Assembly: GCA_016882485.1 (NCBI GenBank)
Contig: VGPT01000011.1
Coordinates: 1-38,222, forward strand
Direction: 5' to 3'
Length of the DNA stretch: 38,222 bases
Origin: Cyanobacteria bacterium M_surface_10_m1_298
Lineage (GTDB): Bacteria > Cyanobacteriota > Cyanobacteriia > PCC-6307 > Cyanobiaceae
Shown here: positions 24,199 to 30,991 of the stretch, piece by piece
How positions within the stretch are numbered: the stretch's first letter is position 1
Layout of the letters: each line of letters opens with the position of its first letter
The notes under the pieces: model-generated
Told to the model about the DNA's origin: nothing
What the model saw: the letters and a program-made list of their open reading frames with translations, nothing else
Databases searched by the model: none
Position numbers and translations under genes: made by a program

Positions 24199-25278
24199 TC
24201 AGGGCAGGGCCTGTCGCATCTTGTGCAACTGCTGCAGCACGGCACCGCTGTTCAGCAGGGTCTCGGCCTGTCGAATGCCCTCGGCCTGATCAGGGCAATG
24301 GCCGGCTTGCCAGAGGTAGGTGCCGGCGTTCCAGCGCAGCGGGTTGACCAGGTCCCCTTGCCCGCCCAGGGCGGCCAGGGCTTGAGCGCTCCAGCTCTCC
24401 AGGCTCTGCCAGGCGGGGTTGTCTCCGTAGCAGCCATGGTCGCGTGGGTGCAGGATCAGGCGCTCGTTGGTTTGGCCCTGGATCCGAGCGGTGACACAGG
24501 CGCGGCTGGTCGGGAGGTCGGTGCTGCCCTCCAGGCCTTTCACCGTGAACACGTTGGTTTCGCCGGCCAGGCGGAGCGCTTCCCAGGCCCGGGCTTCCGT
24601 TGGGGGATGCACAAAGCCGCTCACCAACAGGTGATCACCCTGATGGGCGGTCCAGATCAGCTCCAAGCTGGCCAGCGGCGGGCGCTTGCCGATGTCATCG
24701 CGAATCGGGATCAGAGACTCCGCTTCCTGGAAGTGATCGGGCTGGTGAATCAGGGCCAGCTTCCAGCGATCCAGGCTGGCCTGAACCCAGCTCAGGGATT
24801 TGCCCGTGAGAGGGAGCCCCAGGCTTTCAAACAGGGCGGCCGCCGTGACGCCGTATTTCACCGGCATCGGGTTGCCGCCCTGAAGCACTACTGGCACCCC
24901 CGCGGTGGCCAACACCAAGGCGGTGAGCGGATAGATCGGTGCGGTGCGGCTCCGCCCGTCGAAGGGCATGCCGAAGCACAGCGCGGGTGTGCGGCTGGTG
25001 AGCACCGGCCCGCGGCTGTTGTAGACATCCAGCATCCCGGTGAGCTCCTGGGGCTCAGGCCTGCGGATGCGATGGGCGATCAGGAAGGCACCCATCTGTG
25101 CCTCTGTGGCAGCGCCATCGAGCATCAGCTCCATGGCATCGGCGGCTTCCTCGCGCGTCAGCCCACTGCTGGTGTGCTCGCCGCTGCCCACCTTCCCGAG
25201 GTAGGTGCGGAAGCGCAGGCGAGGTTCAGACGGGGCCTCTTCCACGGGCCGCGGTTTCGTACTCGACGACGCGGTCAT
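24199..25278 (-). CDS. TrpD2-like protein (anthranilate phosphoribosyltransferase family)
   Basis: 359 aa. It has the nucleoside phosphorylase/TrpD layout: an N-terminal helical domain (SGLTREEAADAMELMLDGAATEAQMGAFL) and an alpha/beta domain with VLATAGVPVVLQGGNP in place of the glycine-rich phosphoribosyl site and NVFTVKGLEGSTDL later. It is not expected to be the tryptophan pathway enzyme: it belongs to the TrpD2/YbiB branch, which in E. coli binds nucleic acids. It heads the minus-strand unit that continues with the nitrate reductase associated gene and nrtABCD. Start taken as ATG 25278. Its role in nitrogen metabolism is unknown. Confidence 0.8.
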   Translation of the reverse strand: MTASSSTKPRPVEEAPSEPRLRFRTYLGKVGSGEHTSSGLTREEAADAMELMLDGAATEAQMGAFLIAHRIRRPEPQELTGMLDVYNSRGPVLTSRTPALCFGMPFDGRSRTAPIYPLTALVLATAGVPVVLQGGNPMPVKYGVTAAALFESLGLPLTGKSLSWVQASLDRWKLALIHQPDHFQEAESLIPIRDDIGKRPPLASLELIWTAHQGDHLLVSGFVHPPTEARAWEALRLAGETNVFTVKGLEGSTDLPTSRACVTARIQGQTNERLILHPRDHGCYGDNPAWQSLESWSAQALAALGGQGDLVNPLRWNAGTYLWQAGHCPDQAEGIRQAETLLNSGAVLQQLHKMRQALP

Positions 25279-25432
25279 CAACCACGGGCTGGATGGATGT
25301 GTGAAAAGTCTGGCTCACAGCGTTACAGCGATTGAGCCGCTAGTGATCCAGGAACAGTCGGGCCGTAGCAAGCGCTGCACAGGCTCCTGGCCAAGACCAT
25401 GAGCGTGAGCCGGCACGTTGCTGCCTTTCCCT

Positions 25433-25876
25433 GTGTCCCTCTCCTCTATCTCTGCCGCCCTGCTGGCCGCCAAGCGTGCCAAGGGTCTGAGTTTTGCGGA
25501 TCTGGAGGCGGCCCTGGGCCGCGATGAGGTGTGGATCGCCTCGCTCTTCTACGGCCAGGCCACGGCATCGCCCGAGGAAGCCGAGCATCTTGCGGGTCTG
25601 TTAGGTCTGGATGCCGAGCTGGTGGAGGGTTTGCAGCGCTACCCCACCAAGGGTGGCCTCGATCCGGTCATCCCGACCGACCCTTTGCTCTATCGCTTCT
25701 ACGAAATCCTGCAGGTCTACGGAATGGCTCTGAAGGATGTGATCCAGGAGAAATTCGGCGACGGGATCATGAGCGCCATCGATTTCAGCTTGGATGTTGA
25801 GAAGGTCTCTGACCCTGCCGGGGATCGGGTTCAGGTCACGATGTGCGGCAAGTTCCTCCCCTACAAAAAATGGTGA
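25433..25876 (+). CDS. cynS: Cyanate hydratase (cyanase)
   Basis: Decomposes cyanate with bicarbonate to ammonia and CO2. The start GTG 25433 ([14 protein letters not shown]) gives 147 aa, close to the normal cyanase length; a TTG at 25418 would add five residues. The N-terminal helical domain is followed by the catalytic domain, with catalytic residues visible as Arg88 and Glu91 in [12 protein letters not shown] and Ser114 in GIMSAIDF, at the same spacing as Arg96, Glu99 and Ser122 of E. coli CynS. The C-terminus ends [11 protein letters not shown], a family hallmark. It precedes nirA by 108 nt on the same strand. Confidence 0.97.
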   Translation: MSLSSISAALLAAKRAKGLSFADLEAALGRDEVWIASLFYGQATASPEEAEHLAGLLGLDAELVEGLQRYPTKGGLDPVIPTDPLLYRFYEILQVYGMALKDVIQEKFGDGIMSAIDFSLDVEKVSDPAGDRVQVTMCGKFLPYKKW

Positions 25877-25913
25877 GGCGTTGACCGGCCTGCATCAGCG
25901 AAACGCCCGTTCG

Positions 25914-25927
25914 GTAACGACCGCGAC
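25914..25927 (+). promoter_or_regulatory. Weak NtcA-like box before nirA
   Basis: GTA-N8-GAC, matching the loose GT-N10-AC form of the NtcA site, lies 57 nt upstream of the nirA ATG in the cynS-nirA gap. No convincing -10 hexamer follows at 20-24 nt. It is listed because nirA is a classic NtcA target, but the match is poor. Confidence 0.3.
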
Positions 25928-25984
25928 ACTTCAAGGTCACGGCCTTTGAGCACCCTTGGTCCTCCCTGCGCGACGGCTGCAGTC

Positions 25985-27511
25985 ATGGTTGCCACCCTCA
26001 GCAAGATCGAGCAGGCCAAGGCTGAGCTCTGCGGTTTGGAGCTGGCGCCCCGCTTGGCGGAGCTGGCTGCTGAGGGTTGGGACAACCTCGATGAAGCCAC
26101 CCTCACCATTCGCTTGAAATGGCTGGGGATCTTCTTTCGCCCGGTGACCCCCGGGCGGTTCATGGTGCGGCTGCGCTTGCCCAACGGGGTCATCAACGCC
26201 GATCAACTGCAGGTGCTCTCGGATGCGGTGGATCGCTGCGGTGAGCACGGCTCCGCCGACATCACCACCCGCCAGAACCTGCAGCTGCGTGGCCTGCTGC
26301 TGGAAGACATGGCCCCGCTGATGGCTGCCATGGAGGCAGTGGGTCTGACCAGCCGCCAATCCGGTCATGACAACCCCCGCAACCTCACCGGCAATCCCCT
26401 GGCGGGCATCGACCCTGAGGAGCTGGTGGACACCCGGCCTCTGGTGGAGGCGATTCAGCAGCGCCTCTTGGCTGCCGATGGTCCGCGCAACCTGCCCCGC
26501 AAGTTCAACATCGCCGTCGGCGGCGCCCCCGACAGCTTCCTGCTGCACAACGACCTGGCCTTCCTGCCGGCCGATCACAACGGAGTGCTCGGTTTCACCG
26601 TGATGGTGGGCGGCTTCTTCTCCGCCCAGCGCAACGAGCTGGCTATCCCCCTGGGGCTGTGGCTGCGTGCCGATCAGCTGGCCGATTACAGCCTGGCCAC
26701 CCTGCGCCACTTCGAGCGTTGTGGCAATCGTCAAGCCCGCAACAAAAGCCGCCTGATGTACCTGGTGGATGAGCTGGGGCTTGAGGGTTACCGCCAGGCG
26801 GTGCTCGAGGAGTTCAGCGCCTTGGGCGGTGAGGCCGCATCCCACGACGGTCAGCATCTGGTGAACCGGGCCCCTCGCTCCGCTCTCGGGGTGAATGCCC
26901 AAAAGCAGGAGGGGCTGAGTTGGGTGGGGCTGAGCGTGCCGGTGGGCCGGCTTGATGCAGCTTCGATGCTGGAGCTGGCACGCCTCGCCCGCCGCTATGG
27001 CAGCGGTGAGTTGCGCTTCACCGAAGCCCAGAACGTGTTGCTCGTGAATGTGCCCAACGATCGCCTAGAAGCCCTCCTGGCTGAACCGCTCTTGCAGCGC
27101 TTCAAGAGTGAACCCGGCGCCCTGATGGCCGAGGCGGTGAGCTGCACCGGCAACCGCTACTGCAGCTTTGCTCTAATCCCCACCAAAACCACGGCCCAGG
27201 CCGTGGTGGAGGAGTTGGAGCGCCGCCTCGATCTCCCCCATCCCGTTCGCAGCCACTGGACCGGTTGCCCCAATGCCTGCGGCCAGCCCTACATGGGTGA
27301 GATCGGACTCATGGGGGCGAAAGCCCGCCACGATGGCCAGATGGTGGAGGCGGTCAAGATCTTTCTTGGTGGGGATATGGGCGCCGATCCCAAGCTGGCG
27401 GAACTGCACGACAAAGGAGTCCCGTTGACCCTCCTGCCAGATGTGCTCGAGCAGTTGCTGGTGGAGCGTTTCGGTGCCCGCCCCAAAGCTGCGTCCTGCC
27501 AGGCTGGTTGA
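25985..27511 (+). CDS. nirA: Ferredoxin-nitrite reductase NirA
   Basis: Six-electron reduction of nitrite to ammonium using ferredoxin, with a coupled siroheme and 4Fe-4S centre. 508 aa from ATG 25985; the ORF extends upstream to 25946 but that part lacks family character. The cluster and siroheme-bridging cysteines are Cys387 and Cys393 (SCTGNRYC) and Cys428 and Cys432 (TGCPNACG). The siroheme-binding HGSADITTRQNLQLRG segment lies near residue 85. There is no C-terminal ferredoxin-like fusion. The CbiX fusion gene follows after 4 nt and cobA after that, so siroheme synthesis is coexpressed with its main user. Confidence 0.97.
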   Translation: MVATLSKIEQAKAELCGLELAPRLAELAAEGWDNLDEATLTIRLKWLGIFFRPVTPGRFMVRLRLPNGVINADQLQVLSDAVDRCGEHGSADITTRQNLQLRGLLLEDMAPLMAAMEAVGLTSRQSGHDNPRNLTGNPLAGIDPEELVDTRPLVEAIQQRLLAADGPRNLPRKFNIAVGGAPDSFLLHNDLAFLPADHNGVLGFTVMVGGFFSAQRNELAIPLGLWLRADQLADYSLATLRHFERCGNRQARNKSRLMYLVDELGLEGYRQAVLEEFSALGGEAASHDGQHLVNRAPRSALGVNAQKQEGLSWVGLSVPVGRLDAASMLELARLARRYGSGELRFTEAQNVLLVNVPNDRLEALLAEPLLQRFKSEPGALMAEAVSCTGNRYCSFALIPTKTTAQAVVEELERRLDLPHPVRSHWTGCPNACGQPYMGEIGLMGAKARHDGQMVEAVKIFLGGDMGADPKLAELHDKGVPLTLLPDVLEQLLVERFGARPKAASCQAG

Positions 27512-27515
27512 AGCG

Positions 27516-28895
27516 GTGATCTCTGCGCCCTTGGGGCTGAGCCAATCCACGGACCCTTGGCAGGATCTGCAGGCGCTCCGTCGCGGTCGCCTGCCCCTCG
27601 AGCCGGTTCTGGAGCAGATCCATCAAGGCCTGCTGCCGCTTTCCGCAGATGTCTTGGCGGCCCTGATGGGACGCCTGGATCGCTCTGCCGTTGAGCGGTT
27701 GCTGGATGGCCCGCTGGCTGGAGATCGTGCTCCTCTGTTGCAAGCGGCGCGCCTGGAATTCGTTGCCCTGGCCGACGATCCCCTTGTTCGGCAGGCCTGG
27801 TTGGAGCCTCTGCTGGCTCTGCCGGAGAGCGTTGCGGTGTTGGAGGTTCTTGGCCATTTTCAGGATCCGCGCGTGGCCGCGCGGCTGCGCTCGTTTGTGG
27901 CGGCGATCAACCCCACGGAGCGCCAGGACATCAACCTCCAGCGCCTGTTGCCCCTCTTGGGCCGCCAACGCCAAGCAGAAGATGCCCAGCTGTTGCTTGC
28001 CCTGGTGCAGGAGCCGGCTCCCCAGGCTTGGCGGCGTGCCGCTCTAGAGGCGGTCGCCTTAGGTCTCTCGGCCTGGCCTCAGGAGCCTCTTGCTAGCGCC
28101 ATGGCGCAGCTGGCCGCGGATCTCGATCCGTTGCTGGCCTCTGACGCGGTTGACCTCTTGAGTCGCCTCCCAGATGGGCAGCGGCACTTGCGCCAGTTGC
28201 TCCGCTGCGCCTTGGATCCGGCGGTGGCGGAGCGCCTTCGCCGCAGGCTGCAGCGTTCACCCCTGGTGCTGGTAGTGCATGGACGGCAGGGCGGTGTGAT
28301 CCCCGAGGCGCTGCTATGGCTGGCGGCCGAGCTTGAGCAACGGCGGCAATCCCCTGTATTGCTTCAGGCGCTCACGGCGGAAGCCCCGGCTGGCGATGCT
28401 CGTTTCCAGCTGGCCGCGCGCCGCGCCGGAGTGCTCACCCTGGTGCCTCTGCTGTTGCTACCCGGCGAGCATGCCCGCAGCGATGTGCCTGCCATCGCTG
28501 CGCAGTGGCGGGGCGCTGCTCCCGGTGTGGGCGTGCGGCGTCACGCCTTTCTTGGCGCTTGGCCGGCGTGGCAGCGACTGCTGGCGGGTGAGTGGTCTCG
28601 TCTGGCGGCGGGGCGGACCCTGCTCTGGCTGCACCATCCCCTCGAGGGTGGCCTTGCTCAGCGCTATCTCAGTCACCTGTCTGCGGGGGTGGGCTATCCC
28701 GGGATGGCGGTCTCCTACAGCGATCCCCAGCCCCGGCCGGCGGCGGTGCTGGCTCCCCTCACCCTGGCCCCCAATCGATTGAGTGAATCCCTCAAGATGG
28801 AGCGATTGGCACCGCCAGCTGAGGTGCTGCCTCCCCTGCTCGAACTGCCTGGCGTGCGCGACTTCCTGCTGTCTGCTCTGGAGGTCTTGCCGTGA
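27516..28895 (+). CDS. Helical-repeat/CbiX fusion, putative sirohydrochlorin chelatase
   Basis: 459 aa from GTG 27516, 4 nt after nirA. Residues about 1-245 are a Leu/Ala/Arg-rich all-helical region resembling HEAT-like repeats. The C-terminal part (from about residue 248) is a single CbiX/SirB-type chelatase domain: LVLVVHGRQGG with His255, and LVPLLLLPGEHARSDVPAIAAQW with His319, the two positions expected to hold the metal. With CobA next, it probably inserts Fe2+ into sirohydrochlorin to make siroheme for NirA. The second chelatase half found in long CbiX proteins is absent; the N-terminal helical part is unusual and shows no NAD-binding motif, so it is not the missing precorrin-2 dehydrogenase. 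Confidence 0.8.
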   Translation: MISAPLGLSQSTDPWQDLQALRRGRLPLEPVLEQIHQGLLPLSADVLAALMGRLDRSAVERLLDGPLAGDRAPLLQAARLEFVALADDPLVRQAWLEPLLALPESVAVLEVLGHFQDPRVAARLRSFVAAINPTERQDINLQRLLPLLGRQRQAEDAQLLLALVQEPAPQAWRRAALEAVALGLSAWPQEPLASAMAQLAADLDPLLASDAVDLLSRLPDGQRHLRQLLRCALDPAVAERLRRRLQRSPLVLVVHGRQGGVIPEALLWLAAELEQRRQSPVLLQALTAEAPAGDARFQLAARRAGVLTLVPLLLLPGEHARSDVPAIAAQWRGAAPGVGVRRHAFLGAWPAWQRLLAGEWSRLAAGRTLLWLHHPLEGGLAQRYLSHLSAGVGYPGMAVSYSDPQPRPAAVLAPLTLAPNRLSESLKMERLAPPAEVLPPLLELPGVRDFLLSALEVLP

Positions 28896-29674
28896 GCGGC
28901 AAGGTCTATCTCGTGGGGGCAGGCCCGGGGGATCCCGATCTGCTGACCCTGAAGGCGCATCGCCTCCTTGGGAGTTGCGATGCCCTCGTTTACGACTCCC
29001 TGGTGCCGCGGGAGGTCCTGGCCCTGGTGCCCGACACCGCCGAAAAGCATTTCGTGGGCAAGCGGCGCGGGCACCACTCCGTGCCGCAGCCGAGCACTAA
29101 CGCTGTGCTGGTGGAGATGGCCCAGCGGCATCAGTGTGTGGTGCGCCTTAAGGGCGGTGATCCCTTTTTGTTTGGCCGCGGCGGGGAAGAAGCCGCCCAT
29201 CTCGAACGCCATGGTGTGGCCCTGGAGGTGGTGCCCGGTGTCACAGCAGGTATTGCCGCCCCCGCTTACGTGGGAATCCCTGTGACCCACCGCCGTGCCG
29301 GCAGCTCCGTCACCTTTGTGACCGGCCATGAGGAGATCGACAAAGCCCGCCCCGCTGTCGACTGGCGCACCCTGGCCCGCTGCAGCGATGGCCTGGTGAT
29401 CTACATGGGGCTCCACAACCTTCCCCACATCTGTGAGGAATTGATGGCCGGTGGCTTGGCCTCCAGCACCCCTGCCGCGGCGGTGCAGCAGGGCACGGTG
29501 CGAGGCCAGCGGGCGGTGATCGCCGATTTGGCGGGTTTGGCGATGGCCGTGCGAGAGGCCGAGCTGGCTTCCCCCTCGATCGTGGTGATCGGGGAGGTGG
29601 TGAATCAGCGGGTGGTGAGTTGCGCGCCCGAGCCAGCTGCGGTGGAGATGCCGATTCCCCTCAAGCAGGACTGA
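28892..29674 (+). CDS. cobA: Uroporphyrinogen-III C-methyltransferase (SUMT)
   Basis: Methylates uroporphyrinogen III at C2 and C7 to precorrin-2 on the branch to siroheme and cobalamin. 260 aa. The VYLVGAGPGDPDLLTLKA N-terminus, VRLKGGDPFLFGRGGEEA, VPGVTAGIAAPAYVGIPVTHR and TPAAAVQQGT motifs define the SAM-binding tetrapyrrole methylase. There is no CysG-type dehydrogenase/ferrochelatase domain. The start GTG 28892 overlaps the previous stop (GTGA), so nirA, the chelatase and cobA form one operon. Confidence 0.96.
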   Translation: MSGKVYLVGAGPGDPDLLTLKAHRLLGSCDALVYDSLVPREVLALVPDTAEKHFVGKRRGHHSVPQPSTNAVLVEMAQRHQCVVRLKGGDPFLFGRGGEEAAHLERHGVALEVVPGVTAGIAAPAYVGIPVTHRRAGSSVTFVTGHEEIDKARPAVDWRTLARCSDGLVIYMGLHNLPHICEELMAGGLASSTPAAAVQQGTVRGQRAVIADLAGLAMAVREAELASPSIVVIGEVVNQRVVSCAPEPAAVEMPIPLKQD

Positions 29675-30035
29675 GGACCCGCTCCGGTCGAGCGGCTTTG
29701 CGGTTGAGGTGGAGGTGGCGCAGTCCCCAGCGTCGCTGCTGCCTCTCTTTGTGGTCAGTGATCCAGGCCTCGTCTTCGGCGCTGAGGGCCGCACGGTCAG
29801 AGGCATCAATGCCGGCGTAGAGCAGATGCATGATGCGATCGATGTCGAGTTCCAGGGCCGCCACCTCCTGCCAGAGACGCTCACTGCCTTTGCGATCAGC
29901 CCGCAGAAACTGAGCGTCCATCAGCTCCTGAACCAGCAACAGCACCAGAGCCTGTTGCTTGCGGGCGGTGAACACCGCGCTGGTGATGCCCGATCGCCAG
30001 CTTTGGTGCGTGCAGCTGCTGGAGGGTGCGGTCAT
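29661..30035 (-). CDS. Unknown helical 124-aa protein
   Basis: I do not recognise the family. The sequence is strongly alpha-helical and charged: a central amphipathic stretch (ALVLLLVQELMDAQFLRADRKGSERLWQEVAALELD) followed by HLLYAGIDASDRAALSAEDEAWITDHKE, with a basic, Arg-rich tail. No signal peptide, membrane span or cysteine motif is seen beyond Cys8. Its stop overlaps the end of cobA by 14 nt, and its start is divergent from the cupin gene. The codon use is like that of its neighbours, so it is probably a real gene of the nitrogen island. Confidence 0.7.
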   Translation of the reverse strand: MTAPSSSCTHQSWRSGITSAVFTARKQQALVLLLVQELMDAQFLRADRKGSERLWQEVAALELDIDRIMHLLYAGIDASDRAALSAEDEAWITDHKERQQRRWGLRHLHLNRKAARPERVLSPA

Positions 30036-30052
30036 GGCAGCTAGCCGTAGGT

Positions 30053-30066
30053 GTAACCAACGCTAC
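30053..30066. promoter_or_regulatory. Perfect NtcA-type box between the 124-aa gene and the cupin gene
   Basis: GTA-N8-TAC exactly (GTAACCAACGCTAC on the plus strand). It lies 113 nt upstream of the cupin start and only 18 nt before the start of the divergent gene, so activation would make sense toward the cupin. No good -10 hexamer is seen 20-24 nt downstream in that direction, so the site might instead repress the 124-aa gene by blocking its promoter. Confidence 0.45.
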
Positions 30067-30126
30067 CCATGGTTCAACCACTCGGAGAACTGGACTGTGT
30101 AACGGTCGATTGCGTAGCCGAGCGCA

Positions 30127-30147
30127 CGACGGCCGGAGTGGCCGTCG
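30127..30147. repeat. Inverted repeat upstream of the cupin gene
   Basis: Perfect 8-bp arms CGACGGCC and GGCCGTCG with a 5-nt loop, 32 nt before the cupin start at 30179. There is no T-run, so it is not an intrinsic terminator; it could be a leader hairpin or an operator. Confidence 0.4.
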
Positions 30148-30178
30148 CGGTTCAGTGGCGCGAACACTCACGCCGGCC

Positions 30179-30694
30179 ATGTCCGCCTTGTCCAGCCAGC
30201 CTGTATCGCGGTCGCCGATGTTTGAGCTGATTCCCTACGAGAAGTTCCGCGATACCCCCGCGGTTCGCTTCTTCGACATCACCGTTGCCGAATCCAACGC
30301 CCGCGACCTGGTGATCCACTCCGGGCCGGCGATTAGTCCTCCGGATGAAGAGAAAACCGGAGCCTGGCAGTTTTATCTGCACCCCCACCAGGAAGACAAC
30401 CTCCTCGCCCTGCATGGAGGCCGCACCTTTTATCTGGTGAACTTCGGCTGGAATTACCCGTATCACATTGTTCGCCTGGAAACCGGCGGCGACATCCTGC
30501 GCATCCCGCCCGGCACCTTCCACCGTTCCGTTTCGGATCCCGACGGCTCCGTGGTGCTGAACCAGTCAGTGCGTGAGGAGGGCGCCAGTGTGGTGCGCGA
30601 ATTCCGCGTCTACAACAGCCGGTTGATTCCCCGGCTGTTTGCCACCACCTTCAAGACGGCTCCCCTACCCAAACTTCACGGCGTCAGTTGGTAG
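30179..30694 (+). CDS. Cupin-like protein of unknown function
   Basis: 171 aa from ATG 30179, or 158 aa from ATG 30218 (MFELIPYEKF), where conserved-looking sequence begins. The YLHPHQEDNLLALHGGRTFYLVNF segment and the later DILRIPPGTFHRSVS match the two cupin motifs (His-x-His-x-x-Glu at HPHQED, and PPGTFH), so a beta-barrel with a metal or small-ligand site is likely. The function is unknown. The perfect NtcA-type box upstream and the location at the edge of the nitrate island hint at a nitrogen-related role. Confidence 0.78.
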   Translation: MSALSSQPVSRSPMFELIPYEKFRDTPAVRFFDITVAESNARDLVIHSGPAISPPDEEKTGAWQFYLHPHQEDNLLALHGGRTFYLVNFGWNYPYHIVRLETGGDILRIPPGTFHRSVSDPDGSVVLNQSVREEGASVVREFRVYNSRLIPRLFATTFKTAPLPKLHGVSW

Positions 30695-30862
30695 ATCCCG
30701 CTGGCTGAGGCGCTCACAGGCGGCATAGGCCGCCGGCAGGTTGGCGACCCGCTGCCAGGCCCCATCCACTTGGTCGTGGTGCACCACATAGCCGCCACCG
30801 CCATCGCGGCCGATGCGGCATCCGTCGCCGGTGAGACCGACCACATGCAGTTGTCCGCCCAT
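30665..30862 (-). CDS. Small unknown protein, 65 aa
   Basis: ATG 30862 (MGGQLHVVGL) is chosen because a purine-rich GGGGCAGGG stretch precedes it; an in-frame ATG at 30931 would add 23 residues of less protein-like sequence. The product has a short beta-type start, a glycine-rich core (CRIGRDGGGGYVVHH), and a helical WQRVANLPAAYAACERL part. I do not recognise the family. Its 3' end overlaps the end of the convergent cupin gene by 30 nt. Confidence 0.6.
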   Translation of the reverse strand: MGGQLHVVGLTGDGCRIGRDGGGGYVVHHDQVDGAWQRVANLPAAYAACERLSQRDLPTDAVKFG

Positions 30863-30991
30863 GAACCCTGCCCCGTACTGATTCGGTTTTAAGCCTGGTG
30901 ACGGGCGCGCGCTCTGTGTTGCTTTGCCCACGCAATCAAACGTGAGCCTTGGGAATAAAAGCTGAAGCGATGTTCCGATTTGCTGGGCAAT

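Noticed and set aside
25300-25319. TGTGA-N10-TCACA palindrome in the TrpD2-cynS gap, resembling a Crp site
   Set aside because: Crp-type sites need a 6-nt centre and NtcA sites a GTA-N8-TAC layout; a 10-nt centre fits neither, and a chance 5-bp palindrome is likely.
23758-25335. 525-aa plus-strand ORF opposite the TrpD2-like and nitrate-reductase-associated genes
   Set aside because: Two well-supported minus-strand genes occupy this DNA; the plus frame has no domain and no plausible start signal.
28715-29884. 389-aa minus-strand ORF opposite cobA
   Set aside because: CobA on the plus strand is unambiguous, and this frame has no protein-like pattern.
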